From: Gaertneriomyces semiglobifer
Lineage: Eukaryota > Chytridiomycota > Chytridiomycetes > Spizellomycetales > Spizellomycetaceae
Direction of reading: 5' to 3'
Assembly (NCBI GenBank): GCA_025558075.1
Contig: JAHLKF010000024.1
Coordinates: 241,606-305,605, forward strand
DNA: 64,000 nucleotides
Positions 1 to 13,088 of this stretch are shown in pieces. The position numbers were made by a program, and so were the translations under genes. Positions within the stretch are counted from its first letter, which is position 1. Each line of letters opens with the position of its first letter. Under the pieces are notes generated by a model that saw only the letters and a list, made by a program, of their open reading frames with translations, was not told where the DNA came from and did not search any database.

Positions 1-623
1 ATGTTGAGAAGGTCGTCAAGTCCAAGACTCTTCGTGCCGGTGTTGGTAAGATCAGGAACAGGCGCCACAGGCAGAGACGCGGTCCTCTCGTCATCTACAA
101 CGAGGACAACGGTATTGTTAAGGCTTTCCGTAACATTCCCGGAGTTGAGCTTGTGAGTTGAAGTGGCATGTGCGATTTCTTTGAGATGGTAGCTTACGCA
201 TTTCCTGTTCAGGCCAGCGTGAACTCCCTGAACCTCCTTCAGTTGGCCCCCGGAGGTCACGTCGGTCGTTTCGTCATCTGGACTCAGACTGCTTTCGAGA
301 AGCTCAACGCTCTCTTCGGTGACTACGCCAACGGCTCTGAGCTCAAGAAGAACTTCAACCTTCCCGCCCCCCTCATCTCCAACCCCGACCTTCCCCGTAT
401 CATCAACTCTGATGAAATCCAAGCCGTTCTTCGCCCCGCCAACTCCGCCGTTACGAAGAGGCCGTTCGCCCAGCGTAAGAACCCTCTCCGTAACACCGGT
501 GTTCTTGTGCGTCTCAACCCCTACGCCCAGACCCTGCGTCGTCGGGAGCTCTTGGCCAAGAAGCAGACCAAAAAGGTCAAGCGTGTGAGCAACAAGGCTT
601 TCGAGGAGATTTTGTTGGCTTAG
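1..623 (+). CDS. RPL4: Ribosomal protein L4 (uL4), 3' part, two exons
   Basis: This is the C-terminal part of cytosolic large-subunit ribosomal protein uL4, which binds 23S/25S-type rRNA near the exit tunnel. The first exon is open from the window edge in the frame starting at base 3 and ends at 152. A 60-base intron (153-212, GTGAGT...TTCAG) follows. Exon 2 runs from 213 to the TAG at 621-623. Visible hallmarks are the basic [15 protein letters not shown] stretch, the FRNIPGVEL segment at the splice site, and [11 protein letters not shown] in exon 2, followed by the eukaryote-specific lysine/arginine-rich tail. The N-terminal half lies outside the window. Identity is clear from these conserved segments; only the exact family numbering is uncertain. 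Confidence 0.95.
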
Positions 624-773
624 GATGTGGTAGCTGGGCAGTGCAGGAGCTGGAACGTGTACCGGTGCATGCAGGACGAGAATAATACATAAATACAACC
701 CGCTACCCCCAGTTCATTTGCCACATTATGCTCTGTTATTTTACAATGCACGGTGCCATTTGTCTAGTGAAGA

Positions 774-3705
774 CTATCGCCATTCACTGGATGCATCGGT
801 AGAGTAAGTATCTGATGAAGATTTGTCAGAAATGAAGTTTGTTTCCGTTATAGGTGAAAAGCGGACTTCAGGAGTTCGTGGAATCCGAAAATCTTCCATT
901 GCAGGATCAGCGGCAAAACCAGGTATTTTTCGTCGATTGGCACCGCGGGCGGAGAACGAGGATACATTCGAGTGACGCCTGGTTAGCGCAGACCTCGGCC
1001 GTTCCCTCAGTATTCCTCGCGACGCGGCATTCGCACTCACAGATCTTCTCCTCCCCGGCTGTACGGGCGCCTGTCGCCTCGTCACAATCGGTGACGGCTT
1101 TTGGTTCATCTTGTGCTTGAAGCCCTCAGTATACTCCTCCGTACTGTTCTGAACGTGCGCACGCATTGCCTGGTGCAATGCATCTTTTTGAGGTCCGTCG
1201 GGGAACGTCAATAGCCATGTGTCGGTAAATCGGGGAATTTTGTTGTGCTGTGACTTGAGAATGGCGGCGCATTGTACGTTGAGCTGTTCTTCCAGGGCGC
1301 GGCGTTCGCTATGGAACTCGATCGGGTCGTGCGGGTAGAGTGTGCGCAACCAGTGGGATGTCGGAAGCGGGGTTTCTGGAGTGGGAAAATGATGACGAAA
1401 AAGAGTAGGATGGCAGGTTGAGTGGAAGCCAGTGTTGTTTGCAAAACCTGTGTACTGAAATCTTACCCTTGTGCGCGGATAACAATTCTAGAACTGTCGT
1501 CCACGTAAACTGTTGCTGTTTGTCGCCGAATCAATGTGATGAGGAGACCGGATATTGCGGCCGTCAGTGGCATGTACGACTTTTTACGTACCTCCTGGGA
1601 ACGGTTCTCACTGTTATCATGTTTCGAGTCGACCGCTGCTGATGCTGGCGGTGACGGCTGTCGACCCATAGCGAATGACTCGTCTGCGGTGACACTCGGT
1701 TTCACGATAATCTTGCGCGGTTGAGCGTGTTTGGCCTCAGACTTCCGTTTCGGACGGACGACCTACCGACACACAAGCCAAAGTTTGGTAAGCATCATGT
1801 CATAGGCGATGGTACACGGGTTACTTGTTGTAGGTCTACGTACGGATGAGGGTTTGGCTTCCGCGGGTTTGGTGGGTGGTGATGCGTGGACGGGTGACGC
1901 AGGCGGTTGATTTTCGGAAGATTCATCCCATTCGATTGGTTTCTCATCTTCCAAGACGCCGAACTTGGATTGTACCGGTTGAAACTGCGAATGTTTTAAT
2001 TCCTGTAAGGCAAACAACAAGCACGCTTGCTCATCAATACGGCAAGTTTGTCAAAGGAGATCTTGTTGGTCGGCTTACTCACCCCAAAGCCGCTACTCGG
2101 CGTTTTCATGGTTTCCAGTGCTTCGTTTCGCTCTTCCTGCTCTCTGCGCAGTCGCGCCTTGGAAAATTCACTGATTAGTTATGAGTTATAAGAGTATCAC
2201 CATCCGCGGGGACGACACACCTTGAACTCTTCCAAGTCGGTTTGCATTTTGAGTTTTTGTTGTGTGATGGCATTGCTCAATGCTACCTATAAAATACCAG
2301 CAATCAATTTCCAGTCCACATGACCAGCAAGTAATGATTTGGAAGCAGGGGTCACTCGACGTACCTCACGACTGTTCAACTCTCTCTCCAACTTTCTCTC
2401 CATCTCTTCACGGAGTTGCTTTTCAATCTCCTGCATCTTCGAGTGGAAGGATTCGACTTCTTGCTGGAGAGCTTGGCTGTCTGCCTGCGGGACGGGTGCT
2501 GATGGTTGTGACACGGATGTTTGCAGTTGTGGTTGTGGTTGCATAGTTGTTGGTTGTGGTTCAGGTTGTTGCTGCGGTTGGTGCATTACTGCGGGCTGTG
2601 GCTGCGGTTCTGACTGCGGTTGGGGTATCAAGACCTCCTGTTGTGGTTGTGGTTGCGCTTGCGGATGGGGTTGCTGCTGTGGCTCATGGCGTCGCTTTAT
2701 ATGCGTATCGAGGTGAAATGCCGACACAAATGCCTTCGGACATAGCGTGCATCTCTATAAAACATGATAAGCATGCATATTCATCTGCCAACCGTTTTGA
2801 CGGATGCGATTCGCCATGCAAAGCAGATAACTCACGTAAAAGCTCGTCTGTTGCACTTGCTCGACTTTTGCATTTGCGCTTTTCGTCATCACATGATACG
2901 CATAGGCCAGCTTCCGAAGCATGCGCGACTGCTTTTGAAGCTGGCTCAACTCGGCGGTCTGGAACATACTCATCAGAGGTCAGGGAATCACCACTTCCAC
3001 GAATGGCGTTGACTGAGGAGACAGACCTGTTGGCTAGACTGCACAGTCAACTTTCTCAACTGTCCCCTCGTTTCATTGAGCTCTTTGGAAATCGCCGTGC
3101 GCTGCGTGACGAGTTGGCCCTAGTTCGCTCTGCATCAGCACCCACAACCCTTTGAGAAACCAAAAGTTCAAGACGAAGAAGGTACCTGAGAATGCAGCAG
3201 ATACTCAATAATCAACTGAGCCAGCTGAAACAATTTGACAAAACTTGCATCCACATTTATTCCTGAGCACCAGTGGTCACACCGGCTGTCATTAACAACG
3301 GATTTTCACCCACAGACAAACAGCACCAAGATCGTATAAATTTTACTCACCTTCCTTTTCAATATCACAGTACACTACATTTCCCATAAATGCTTGGAGC
3401 TCGTCTACGTTGATCTACAAAGAAGATGGTCAAAACCAAGAATCAATTCCTATGTTCGTTCTCCCATATTTCACCAACCTGTTTTCTCATCCGTTCTAAG
3501 TCTAGTTGTGCAAGAAGTCTCCAATCCAGCCGCTCGGTGCGGCGGCTAGATGTAAACTCTGTCGAAGCTGAGAAAGGAGGAGGTCGCGGCCGGACCATTG
3601 CGAAGATCCTGGTTGTGGTGAGCTATGAAGCCGCTGTAGGTCATATTTCATTTCGACTTGTCGGGCAAACCGTGTTGTTGCTGACGTAAAAGTGAGCTGT
3701 GCCAT
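774..3705 (-). CDS. DZIP1: DZIP1/Iguana-like C2H2 zinc-finger ciliary protein, multi-exon
   Basis: DZIP1 proteins act at the basal body and transition zone in cilium assembly. Reading the minus strand, a DZIP1 N-terminal module is visible around 3550-3450 (TERLDWRLLAQLDLERMRK) and continues in small exons near 3410-3360 (INVDELQAFMGNVVYCDIEKE) and 3260-3200 (VKLFQLAQLIIEYLLHSQ). A coiled coil follows (about 3135-3040 and 2960-2835). One C2H2 finger, CTLCPKAFVSAFHLDTHIKRRH, starts immediately after an 81-base intron (about 2755-2835). Next come a Pro/Gln-rich tract (about 2700-2540), more coiled coil, and a basic/Ser-rich C-terminal exon (774-1349). The first ATG at 3705 fits but the first splice junction is uncertain. 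Exons were joined by eye, so coordinates give the gene span rather than a finished model. The finger and the N-terminal module together make the family call secure. Confidence 0.75.
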
Positions 3706-3940
3706 CGACGCGTCTGGTTAAATTCGACAAGGTCTGGTTAAATATCAAGCTTTGTATTTGCAGAAAAGTCTATCAATCTGTTCAACAGTTTACTGCTATC
3801 TTAGGCGAACGGTGCCCAACCCACCCACATCCTAGTCAGTGCATTCGGATCTCTAAATAAGTCCAGTATGGCCCGCACGGTGGCGCCCACACTACCACAG
3901 TTGTCTGGGAAGCTTGTCTCCGGCGGCACAATAGTATTTT

Positions 3941-6267
3941 TCAGTAATTTTTAATATCACCAAACCACTCTTGGGTAGCGTTCTTGGACTCAATCTCTGC
4001 ACAAAGAATGTGTCTCGGGTGCTGTTGTTCCAATCGGTTGCGCACTTGAGCTAAGCGTCGGTCAATTTCCACCAGGGCATCGTCATAGGCGGTTGCCCCT
4101 CTCGCTTGATTGATGAGAATCCCACCAACTGCGCCGATCCCAGTTGTCGGGAGGTTGCGAAAAATGGCCAAGTGGTCCAACACCACGTCACGATACTTAT
4201 GGAGCAAAGCGAACACTGCGATCATAATATTTTCCAGGGACTCCAGATGCACAGCGTTTTGCAGTTGAGGCGTAAATCTCATGGGGACTAGTTCAGGAAT
4301 CCTCAGATGCTGCCCCATCCCCAGCATCAGGTCAAAGTTGATGGCGGCCACATCTCCTTGCTGCGTCACCAACCAATTCCCGTTGTGCCTATCTCCGATC
4401 CCGAGGACGTACAGGCACACACTCAGCGCGCCGAAGGAACGAGTGAACCTCGAGCTCACATCCGCGCCGTTGGGTTGGCTTTTCAACCAAGCGTGCAGGT
4501 ACGGTGTTCCAATGGCGCACTCGTTCCAATGGCGTAGAACTTCCGCCCTCGTGATTTGAGCCGCTCTTGCGGTTTCATGATGAATGCCAAATAAACGGCT
4601 GAAATTGGCACGTGCGGCCCTCTCGGCGTCCCGGTAGGGCGGATACTGCTTGTGGATTCTATCAAAAGTGGTAGACTCGTACCATTGCACGAGACCCATT
4701 TCTGCCGACATGGGTACAACCTTGATAGAGGGAATCCGAAGGTTATAAGCAGCGCAAGATTCCTCATATCGCATGAGGATGTTGGTCATTTCGAAAAATC
4801 CCGCGGCCCTTTCGGCGTTCCGGAGGTCCTCTCCATGCTTCAACACCCAATGGTGTCTGCTCCCATTCACTCCTATCATTGTGATTTTCTTTGGCACTCG
4901 CAGGGAGTGGATGACTTCTACTAGTCGCCCAAACCCATTCAGTAGAATGTTGGTCCCAGGAATCAAGAGGCGCTCAGCACTTGGTAACATATGTACATCA
5001 TAGTTGGCCAACGCTGGCGAGTAATTGACGAGGGGAACTACTCCTGGTGTTGGTCGAGCGGTATGGACTTTTAAGTTACCCTGGAGCATCCAAAGCCTGC
5101 CAAAGGTCTCGTCGGCTCGTGGCCCAATAAGGTTTGATCCCTCGTTTCCACACAAGTCCCTGATGGTTTGTCCATATCTTTGCGCAAAATTCAGACCGAT
5201 GGCGCCCATATCAGCATGCGAAGCATCAAGGCACAACATGTCGAGCTTAACCATTTCCTTTCCAATTAAGGTTCGCTTCATTTTTCCCGCAAGCGTGCTC
5301 TCCAAAATCCTTTGGATATCCTTCACAAATTGCTCAAAGAGATCCACCGGTTCCACGAGGCGATAAAGATTCATTTTGAATGCCTCAAGTCTCTGCACAA
5401 CGTCGGAATCGATGCCCCGCTCACCCACACGCTTTGACTTCGCCACGTTCAGTTTAACCAGATTTTGCAGGCTGTATCGCGACTCCATTTGCCAAAACAC
5501 ATCTTCCGGGAATTCTTCCGCAACGTACTTCATGATGTCATTTCGAATGTATACAATTGACAGTCTCCTGGCAACGCCGTCAACGCAGGAAGGTAAGGTA
5601 GGAGAACACGCGGTGGCAATGTAAAGCACATCGCGCAGAACGTTTGGCGTGCAGGGGGGTACCTTTCAGCAAGTTGCAACACTCGGGGAAAATAAAGCAT
5701 AGCACGTTCTGCGTGCTCTGTTGTCAGAGCGACTTGCATGATGAAATCCACAATCCTAGTGGCAACCCTCTTAGAGTTAACCAGATCAAGGTCCGTGGTC
5801 GGGTTCGCCTCCACCTCACGGAGCGTGGCGTCCAACAATTCGGCCTTTCTCAGCATTGGGGGAAACATAAGAGGTATTTCAGATCGATCGGGCATGACAG
5901 GAGCAGGCGGTGGAAGGTTCTGGGGATGACGTTGACTACGTCGCGCGGACACTGCGGCAGGCACATTCGTCCAGGATCTTTGAGCTCCAGGAGCAGCTCC
6001 GGCGGGTTGACCCGCTTGTGAAGGTCCTGCGATAGCCTGTGGCGGCACAGTCGGCGTACCTCCTTGAGCTCCAGGAACCGCTCCGGCGGGTTGAACCGCT
6101 TGTGCGGGTCCTGCGACAATCTGTGTCGGCAGAGTCGACCACGTAGGTCCTTGAGCTCCAGCGGGTTGACCCGCTTGCGAGGGTCCTGAAACAATTTGTG
6201 TCGGCACAGTCGGCGCAACTCCTTGCATTTCTGAAGCACCGCCAGCGGGTTGGTCAGGGTCGGACAT
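3941..6267 (-). pseudogene. PIKK-type (DNA-PKcs-like) kinase-domain gene, frame-shifted, likely pseudokinase
   Basis: Two overlapping minus-strand frames (6267-5530, then 5629-3941) read as one protein with a frame change near 5570-5600. The N-terminal ~95 residues are three imperfect Pro/Gln/Ala/Gly repeats, followed by a helical FAT-like segment. The downstream 562-residue frame carries PI3K-like kinase landmarks: KHGEDLR (residues 264-270), VVPMSAEMGLVQW (about 304), and the catalytic-loop GIGDRHNGN (410-418). The layout around PELVPMRFTPQL resembles DNA-PKcs. The position of the DFG-type metal-binding Asp reads I-N-F-D, so the usual Asp is Asn. No convincing FATC tail is visible. The protein is far shorter than a full PIKK. 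A 42-base GT...AG segment could be an unusually short intron instead of a frameshift. Either way, kinase activity is doubtful. Confidence 0.55.
5985..6225 (-). repeat. Three imperfect coding repeats (Gln-Pro-Ala-Gly rich)
   Basis: The N-terminus of the kinase-like gene repeats a unit of roughly 25 residues built on T-Q-I-V-x-G-P-x-Q-A-x-Q-P-A-G-A. Repeats of this sort usually form a disordered linker and change length by slippage. Confidence 0.6.
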
Positions 6268-8302
6268 AACTTCGGGCGCCTTATTGTTTTCGAACTATCA
6301 AATGGGCGCGTGTGAGTATGTTTGAAGGTAATAAAACAAGCACCGGTGGGAAAAACTCTGTCAGCATATACTTACTGAAATGTAAAACGGAATGAAAGAG
6401 AGAGATCAAATGAAAATTCACAAAGGGGACGTATGCCTCGAATCGTAGATACGTGTTCGGGTGTTCTGTCGTGTTGTTTTTTTCGGAAATGTATTAGGGC
6501 AGTTTGAAAAGTACGCAGGGAGGTTGTTTGCGTTGAGCAATTGGGAGCCCGTTGATGGCGAGTGTGTGAAGATCCAAGTTCGATTGATAATTTTTGTTGA
6601 TGAATGTACGCAGTTCGTAGTTAACCTTTTATGAGTATGTTGTGAAGATCCGTGTCCGATTGTTTTATTTGTTCTTTCCAGAAGTGGTTGAAAACAGATG
6701 AAAGTAGCCGTAGGTAAGTAGTTCGTAGTTGCCCTTTTGTGATTGTGTTATGAGGATCCGTGTCCGATTGTTTTTTGCTTTCGTTTTTTGTAGAAGTGGT
6801 TGAGAACTGGTAAAAGTACCTAGGTAAGTTGGTCGAAAGTTGACCTTCTGTGAGTGTGTTGTGAAGATTCGTGTCCGATTGTTTTTTGGTCTTTTGCAGA
6901 AGAGGTTGAGAACCGATAAAAGTAGAATGAATTGATGTGTTGATGTCTTGGGGATGGTAAGTGATTAAAGATGGGAGTTCGGTTGACACAGGTAAGTTGC
7001 TTGTAGTTAACTAATGGAGGCCTAAGCAAGCAAGAGCAGGAGGGCAGAGACAGAGGATGGGCTTTTATAGGCAACGAGTGACCGTCCCCCGCAGGAACAA
7101 GGGTGGCTGAAATTGTTTTCAACGGAAGAACGCAAAATGAGATTGCGGAGTGTTTTGCATTCACAAAATGGTGTTTGGTGAGGTTGGAGCATGGTCGTCC
7201 ATGTCCAAGCTGCGGAATGCCGTACCCGCTTGCTTCAACGGCTCACCCGCCCATCGTAACACATCGTTCAGTATGCTCTTATCAGCATGGACTCGCATCC
7301 ACATGTCACGTCTGAACGTGCAAAGAGAAAAGCGGCCACACCTCCGTGCACGGTGGTTGAGTGTTTTGGTGTGTGCGTGAGTTGTTTCCCAGGAATGGCA
7401 TGAAACCCGTCAAAGTTCCGCTTGTCAGTGAGAAAGTATCACCGACATAACTTTTGCAAAGCGCGTCTTGACAGCTTTATTAAATTTATGTCCAGCGGAC
7501 GCTTACATAAATAGAACTTTGAGCTTTTGCCCGAGATGCCGTAATCCACGCTTGACAGGTCACACAACGACGATGCTATTTCCTGATACCACTAGCATCG
7601 TAAAGTGATTCCTTCGGCTGTCTCTGTGACGCTTTGACGCCCACCAAGTGCGACGATGTTTTATTGCATCAGAGTGGGGGATGGCTGATTCAGTTCCAAA
7701 TTGCGTCCCTTGGTTAATCCTTTTTTAACTCGGTCAAGAAATTCGAGTTAATTCCCACACTGGTTGTCCCTCCAGCGGTGCATGTCCATGTATGGTTAAT
7801 GAGGTTTGTTGCTCATGCGAAATCCGCAATTACTTTAAACGATTCCGTGCATCGCACACGAGGCCGTCAAACATCTTTACACACCAGTGAAGAACAGAGG
7901 GACGTCCTGTACGATTTTGGTCGAGGCCGAGTAGAAGAAAAAGTGCGCCCATTGCCAATCTTAGTTAGGGTATCGCTCTGATGTTCTACGATAGCTTGCA
8001 CCAAGAAGCCACACAGAAGCATCGTCATTGATGTGACTTCCTGGGTACCCGCACTAGACAAGTAGTTGGCATATCGCCTTGAGGTTCTGGGAGTCTGCGA
8101 CTAGTTGGCTTTGTGTATTTGCGCGCCGGCCAACGGCCACCACCCGTGTTCAAACTTCCACGCATGCATCAAAACAACATATTTTTCAATTTACACAACA
8201 CAATAACAGCGAATCTGCTACTCGGTTGATCTAACTACAGGCCTCATGATGAAGAAAAAGCAGGCTACGCACGCCGTAAAACCAAGGCAGTTCTTCTGAC
8301 TT
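6268..8302. other. Intergenic region, no gene recognised
   Basis: About 2 kb between two minus-strand genes. Apart from the tandem repeats at 6616-6930 it shows only short, unconserved open frames and T-rich stretches. No RNA gene was recognised. The kinase-like gene's promoter should lie at the left end. Confidence 0.5.
6616..6930. repeat. Tandem repeat, ~110-bp unit, three copies
   Basis: Three degenerate copies share GAAGATCCGTGTCCGATTG, starting at 6643, 6752 and 6863 (spacing 109 and 111). Each is followed by a T-rich run and a GAAGTGGTTGA(A/G)AAC block. A more diverged partial copy of the core begins near 6568. Open minus-strand frames through here simply follow the repeat and do not look like a gene. 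Confidence 0.7.
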
Positions 8303-11300
8303 CTACATCTCCAACGACGTAACACTCTTCCTCTGATTCTTCTTCCACAACCGTGTACTCTTCATGCCTTCCACCAACGTGTCCTTACTCCACTCTAACG
8401 TCCGCGTCAACTTATTTCCAGGCAACCTTGAATCCTCACTCTGCTTGCCCGAAACCGTTCCTCGCTTCTTCTTATGCTTCGTAGGGTGGTTACGGTTGGT
8501 CGCCTCTACAGATGCAGAGGTGAGGGGGTTGAATAACTTGGAGGCTTTCGGGGGTGGATGAAGGGATGCGGACGTGTCGGCCTCAAGCTGTTCCTGGGCC
8601 TCACTGTGTTCGAGGTACTCCATTTCCTGTTCTTCACCGACGCGTGGAGTAGAAATCCATGTACGACCAGGCGAGAAGCGGATTTTGAGCGTGAGGGTCG
8701 GATGCGTGCGGACAGCAGGGGAAGAGAGGGAGGTAGGTGCGTCGTGGGCTTGACCTCCAGCATCATTTGTAACGCCATCTGCCACCGGATCCGTAGTTCT
8801 GCTCGGACGCCGCTGGGAGGTACCCACATCTTGATCAGAAGTGATACTCTCAAAATCAGTGCTGTACGCCGTCGACGGCCGTCGTTCGCTCATCGCCACG
8901 CTGCCTCGTCTTTCGTTATCTCCTGCGACCTCGTCCCCATCACTTTCGAACGACGAGATTGAATCGGTCTCCGCGCTGTCCACTGAATGAACCGACCGCG
9001 TGTCTGGGTCAAAATCCCCGTCTCCATCGATATCGCTATCCACTCCTTCAGCCCTCGCTGCCCCTTCCACGACAGGTCGGCCCTCCATATCCGTCGCCGT
9101 TCCTTGTCTCACCGCCCTCTCCCCTTGCACAACATCCTTACCATGCTCTCTTTGCGCGCTGTACACATCTCCTATCTGCGTACTGCCAAAATGATCCTCC
9201 TCATCCAACGCCTTACTCTTCTTGCCTCTCTTCCATCGCTTGAGCGCCAACACCACATCTTGTTCGTCCCCATCATTCAAATCCTGTAAAAACAGCTTGC
9301 CGATGGCCAATACCTTGTCCCTCAATCCAAACAGATTCTTTTGATGCAACTCGAATCGGACCGCGGTTTGGTAGCGACTCTTCACGCGCATCCGGAATTC
9401 AGTGTCCCAAGATGGCTTGAACGACGCTTCTGTTGCCAAATGTGTGGACACACGGGTGGGTTCCGTTAAAGGAGACCGACACACCAACTTCAAGTGCGCA
9501 GGTGGTGCTGGCGCGCCGCCCTTTGCAGCCTCTTCCGCATTCAAATGCTTGAGAACTTTTTCCAAACCTTGAACTCTAAAGTCCGACATTACGACCTCAC
9601 CCACAGCCGCTCCCCTCATGTTCCTCGGCTCTTCCATCATGACCGGCCTAAATGCCAAGCTTACTCTGACACGTCCAAACCCAATACCGCCTTCCATATC
9701 ATGCCATGAGCTCTCGAACATGTCCTCCTGCTTTTCAAGTAATTGGTGGACGTCTAACATGATCACTCCGATGACGGGGTCGTGTTCATGTAAACGAGCG
9801 TCTTTGACAACAAGGCGAAGTGTGGTGGATGTCCAGTCGCGGATAAAGGATTCGTTAGTGACAGCGTACATGGGAGATGGGTTGTGATGTTTGACGCGGG
9901 TTTGGAAGAGCTTCTGGTCGTTAAGGTAGACGGCAATGTAGGGCGATGGGTACATACCGTACCGGTCCTTGGGTCGGAGCAGGAGGTCCATGGCTTGATG
10001 GATTTGCACTGCAAGGATACCTGAGCCTAAATACGTAAGATCACGACATTAGCATTCCGGTCCTGTAATTAGCAAGCAAACAGGCAAGCGACAAAATCTA
10101 CTTACGATACTTTTCCGCATCTTTCCTTACTTCTCGGGTATCAACCTTTGGATAGAACCCGAGTTGCAAGTCCAACTTTCCGTTCTTCGCCAGCCCCTCG
10201 TCGTGTTCACCGTTCGTTTTCTTTTCCTTTTCGGGTTCACCACCTTTCCGCAGTAGCGTCTTCCACCCATCAAACACTGTTCCACATCCATCTACCACCT
10301 CCTCCGTCCTCACCTCGAACATTCCCAACACCTCATTTCTGGAAATTGCATCAAAATCCCACACTTTCACACTCAATGGCATCCCATTCTTAACATCATC
10401 TTCTGTCACAGTTACATACTGCGTTTCGTTCCACACCGGGTTCCTGTCACGAGGGATAATCCTCGTTCTGGCCAGTAACTTTGGCGACGTTCCCCACGAA
10501 AGCGTGGCGAAGGGGTCCGACGTGCCACCCCAATCAGCAGCTCTCAAACCCTTTGCCCCTCGGAAAACCACCTTGATCACACCAATAGCCCGCGTCTTCT
10601 TCAAAGCCCCATCACCCATCAACATCCGCTCCAAATCTAACGCCATAACATGGGGGCTCACAAGCATACTCTCTACCGTCGTGTCAATAACACTCATGAT
10701 AAAGTTGCTCAATAACGGCATGTTCATGATATTTCCCAGTTTCAAAGGCGAAACAGCAAAGTCCAACAACGGACGGTTAAGAAGGGTGAATTTGGCGAGT
10801 TTGAGGAAGGGCGGGGAGGAGGATAGTTTGAGGTAGAGACGCACTTGGGCTTCGAACCCGGCTTCTTGGACCAAGACGGGAATGGTCACGGAGCCGAGTT
10901 TCGGGTGTCCCATGTGAATCTCAATGAGGATGTGTGTGTTAAGACGTGAACGGGACGCGAGTTCTTGGGGTGACGGGTGGAGAGACAGCGTCAAGTCCAT
11001 TAGCTGGGAAATATGAAAACATGGAAGTCAGTGAATGCCGTCCGCACGTTTGTTCGAGAAATAGTAATAACGAGTTTCCAATCCAGCGATAGTAGAGGCC
11101 ATCTTTCTTTTCCGTCCATCCGTTGCCGAAAATTTCACATCATTCGTGCGATGGCCCCCGTAGACACCATTCCATCAAAGATGTACCAAAAAGCGGAACT
11201 CCACACCCACAACGTACGCCGCAAACGCAACATAAGCGAGAACCGCCAAAAAAAACCAGTACTCACCACCGCATCTTCCCCACTGGCCATCGGATACACC

Positions 11301-13088
11301 TGCATACTCGAGATCCTCGGCGCACGCGGGCCCAACTCGAAATTCGCAATATGAATCCTGGTAATAAAACTCGGCGCCTGCGCGATAAACTGGTCCTCCA
11401 GCGTGTCAATGGCGGCGACAAACAGAGACGGATCAATGATCGGCCAGAGCTGGGCAAGGAAAAAGTTCATCCATTCGACGGATTCAACGTTCTGTCCCAA
11501 CTACTTTCCGGAAGGGAGAAAACCATGTGGATGAGAAAAGGACCTAGACCAGCAGAGCCGCAACAAGAAAAAGTGGCAACGGATTTTACCTTTAACATAG
11601 TCTCGTTCCTACCCATCTCCCATTTCAGTGCTCGGCCCCATTTGCGTCTGATACCCAGAACCCATACTCCGACCGCCACTCCCATCAGCAGGGTCCACAC
11701 ATAACTCCACCCCCAATAACCCACCGTCCATCCCAAAAGCGCCGCCGCACCCATACCAGCCGCGCTCATAAACGGGTCCAACGTCGTCAGTACCCGTGCC
11801 AGAAGTGGTACCATGTGGGCGAGATCATTTTGAGAACGATGCGCAGAGCGATAGGTGCCGCTTAAGAACGGGCTGTTCGGGGCGGACGTGACGGTTTCGG
11901 GAGCCTTCTCTCCACTCGCTGGTCCGGGACGCTCATTCCCTCCCTGATTGGGAAGTGATTCCTGGTCGTTGTCCACGCCTAATCCCGTCGTGCTGTGGTT
12001 GATGGGATTCTCTTTGGTTCCAGGGATGCCGGTGATGGGACTGTCGATCAGTTTGTACTTTTCCTTGATCGCGGCGGTACGGGATGCGGCCCACGGAACG
12101 TGCGAGGATGTAGTCTGGAGGTGCATATCGGTGGGGTGCGCATGATTCTTCGTCTCTGACCCGGTCTTTCCTTTCTCCGTAGTCGTCGAGGATGTATCAT
12201 TCCGACCTGAGTGGAATAAGTGAGACCTACTGTCTCTCGAATCAGCGGTGATCTTCTGGTTCTGAGGGTTGACATCGTCTTCGGATACGGATGTCATGGG
12301 ATGCGATAGTGCGCGTACGACATGAACATTCCTAACTCGTGTCGCATCTGCATCCGCATCGTTATCTGCCTTTTCTTCCTCCCCGCGGTTCTCACTCGTC
12401 CACCAACTCTGATCGGAATGTCCAGACGTCTTTTGTGCACTAAAATGCGCATGTAGACTCTGACCCACGCCGTTGGATGACGGTCCAGAAGACTGCTGTG
12501 AGTTGATATGTGCTTGTTGATTGCGCTGTGGAGATGCGTCCGGGTAAGGATGGTTGGAATGGTAGGCGCCGCGAAGCCCCTCCATGCTGGGCACTTTCAT
12601 AATTCCGGACGGTGTGGGAAGGATGATTGTCGGATCAGCCATCTCATGCACATTCGGCCCTGTTTCCTCCTGCGCATTTACTCCATCTCGCACAGTGACA
12701 TCCGCAGAGACGGCAGGAACCCTTATGAACGCATCGTACACCACACCCTCTACAACCGTAGAAAAACAAACCAACGTGAAATCAATACGATTACAGACAA
12801 CCACCTAAACACAAGCGTGTGGATACGAAGAAAGCACATACCTCCCGGATTCACAATTTTGTCACTGCGACTTGTTGTCCCTGTACTCGGCAGCGTACTG
12901 TAACCACTTGAAGTCGGCATCATCGCATCAAGATGACTGTCATCAGTGCGTCTACTCGCAGGCGAACTCCCTGAAGCAAAAGTTTCACTATCGCTGTTTC
13001 TCTCTTTGTGCCCCTCTCCATTCACACCCTGCCATCCCCTCAATGCATCCAATACTGCTTTCTCCTTTGATGGGTCGTCCATCGTCAA
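8303..13088 (-). CDS. Tricalbin/extended-synaptotagmin-like protein (TM, SMP, C2 domains)
   Basis: Tricalbins tether the ER to the plasma membrane and move lipid through an SMP domain. The exons read by eye are 13088-12842, 12749-11590, about 11492-11267, 11003-10106 and about 10020-8303, all with GT-AG borders. Exon 1 and most of exon 2 encode a long Ser/Thr-rich disordered N-terminus. Exon 2 ends with a hydrophobic hairpin (MGAAALLGWTVGYWGWSYVW and following). The next two exons encode the SMP domain (VEWMNFFLAQLWPIIDPSL; later PLLDFAVSPLKLGNIMNMPLL). A C2 domain follows (GVIKVVFRGAKGLRAADWGG, SDPFATLSW, RNPVWNE). The last exon has a second C2-like block (GMYPSPYIAVYL, TRVKHHNPSPMYAV), a third weaker one, and an acidic/Ser-rich tail. 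The final acceptor has two adjacent AG choices that both keep frame. The N-terminal extension is longer than in yeast tricalbins. Confidence 0.8.

Noticed and set aside
2339..2716. Open + strand frame rich in Cys-Gly that looks like a small cysteine-rich protein
   Set aside because: It is the antisense of the Pro/Gln-rich tract of the DZIP1-like gene; CAG/CCA repeats read backwards give Cys and Gly codons.
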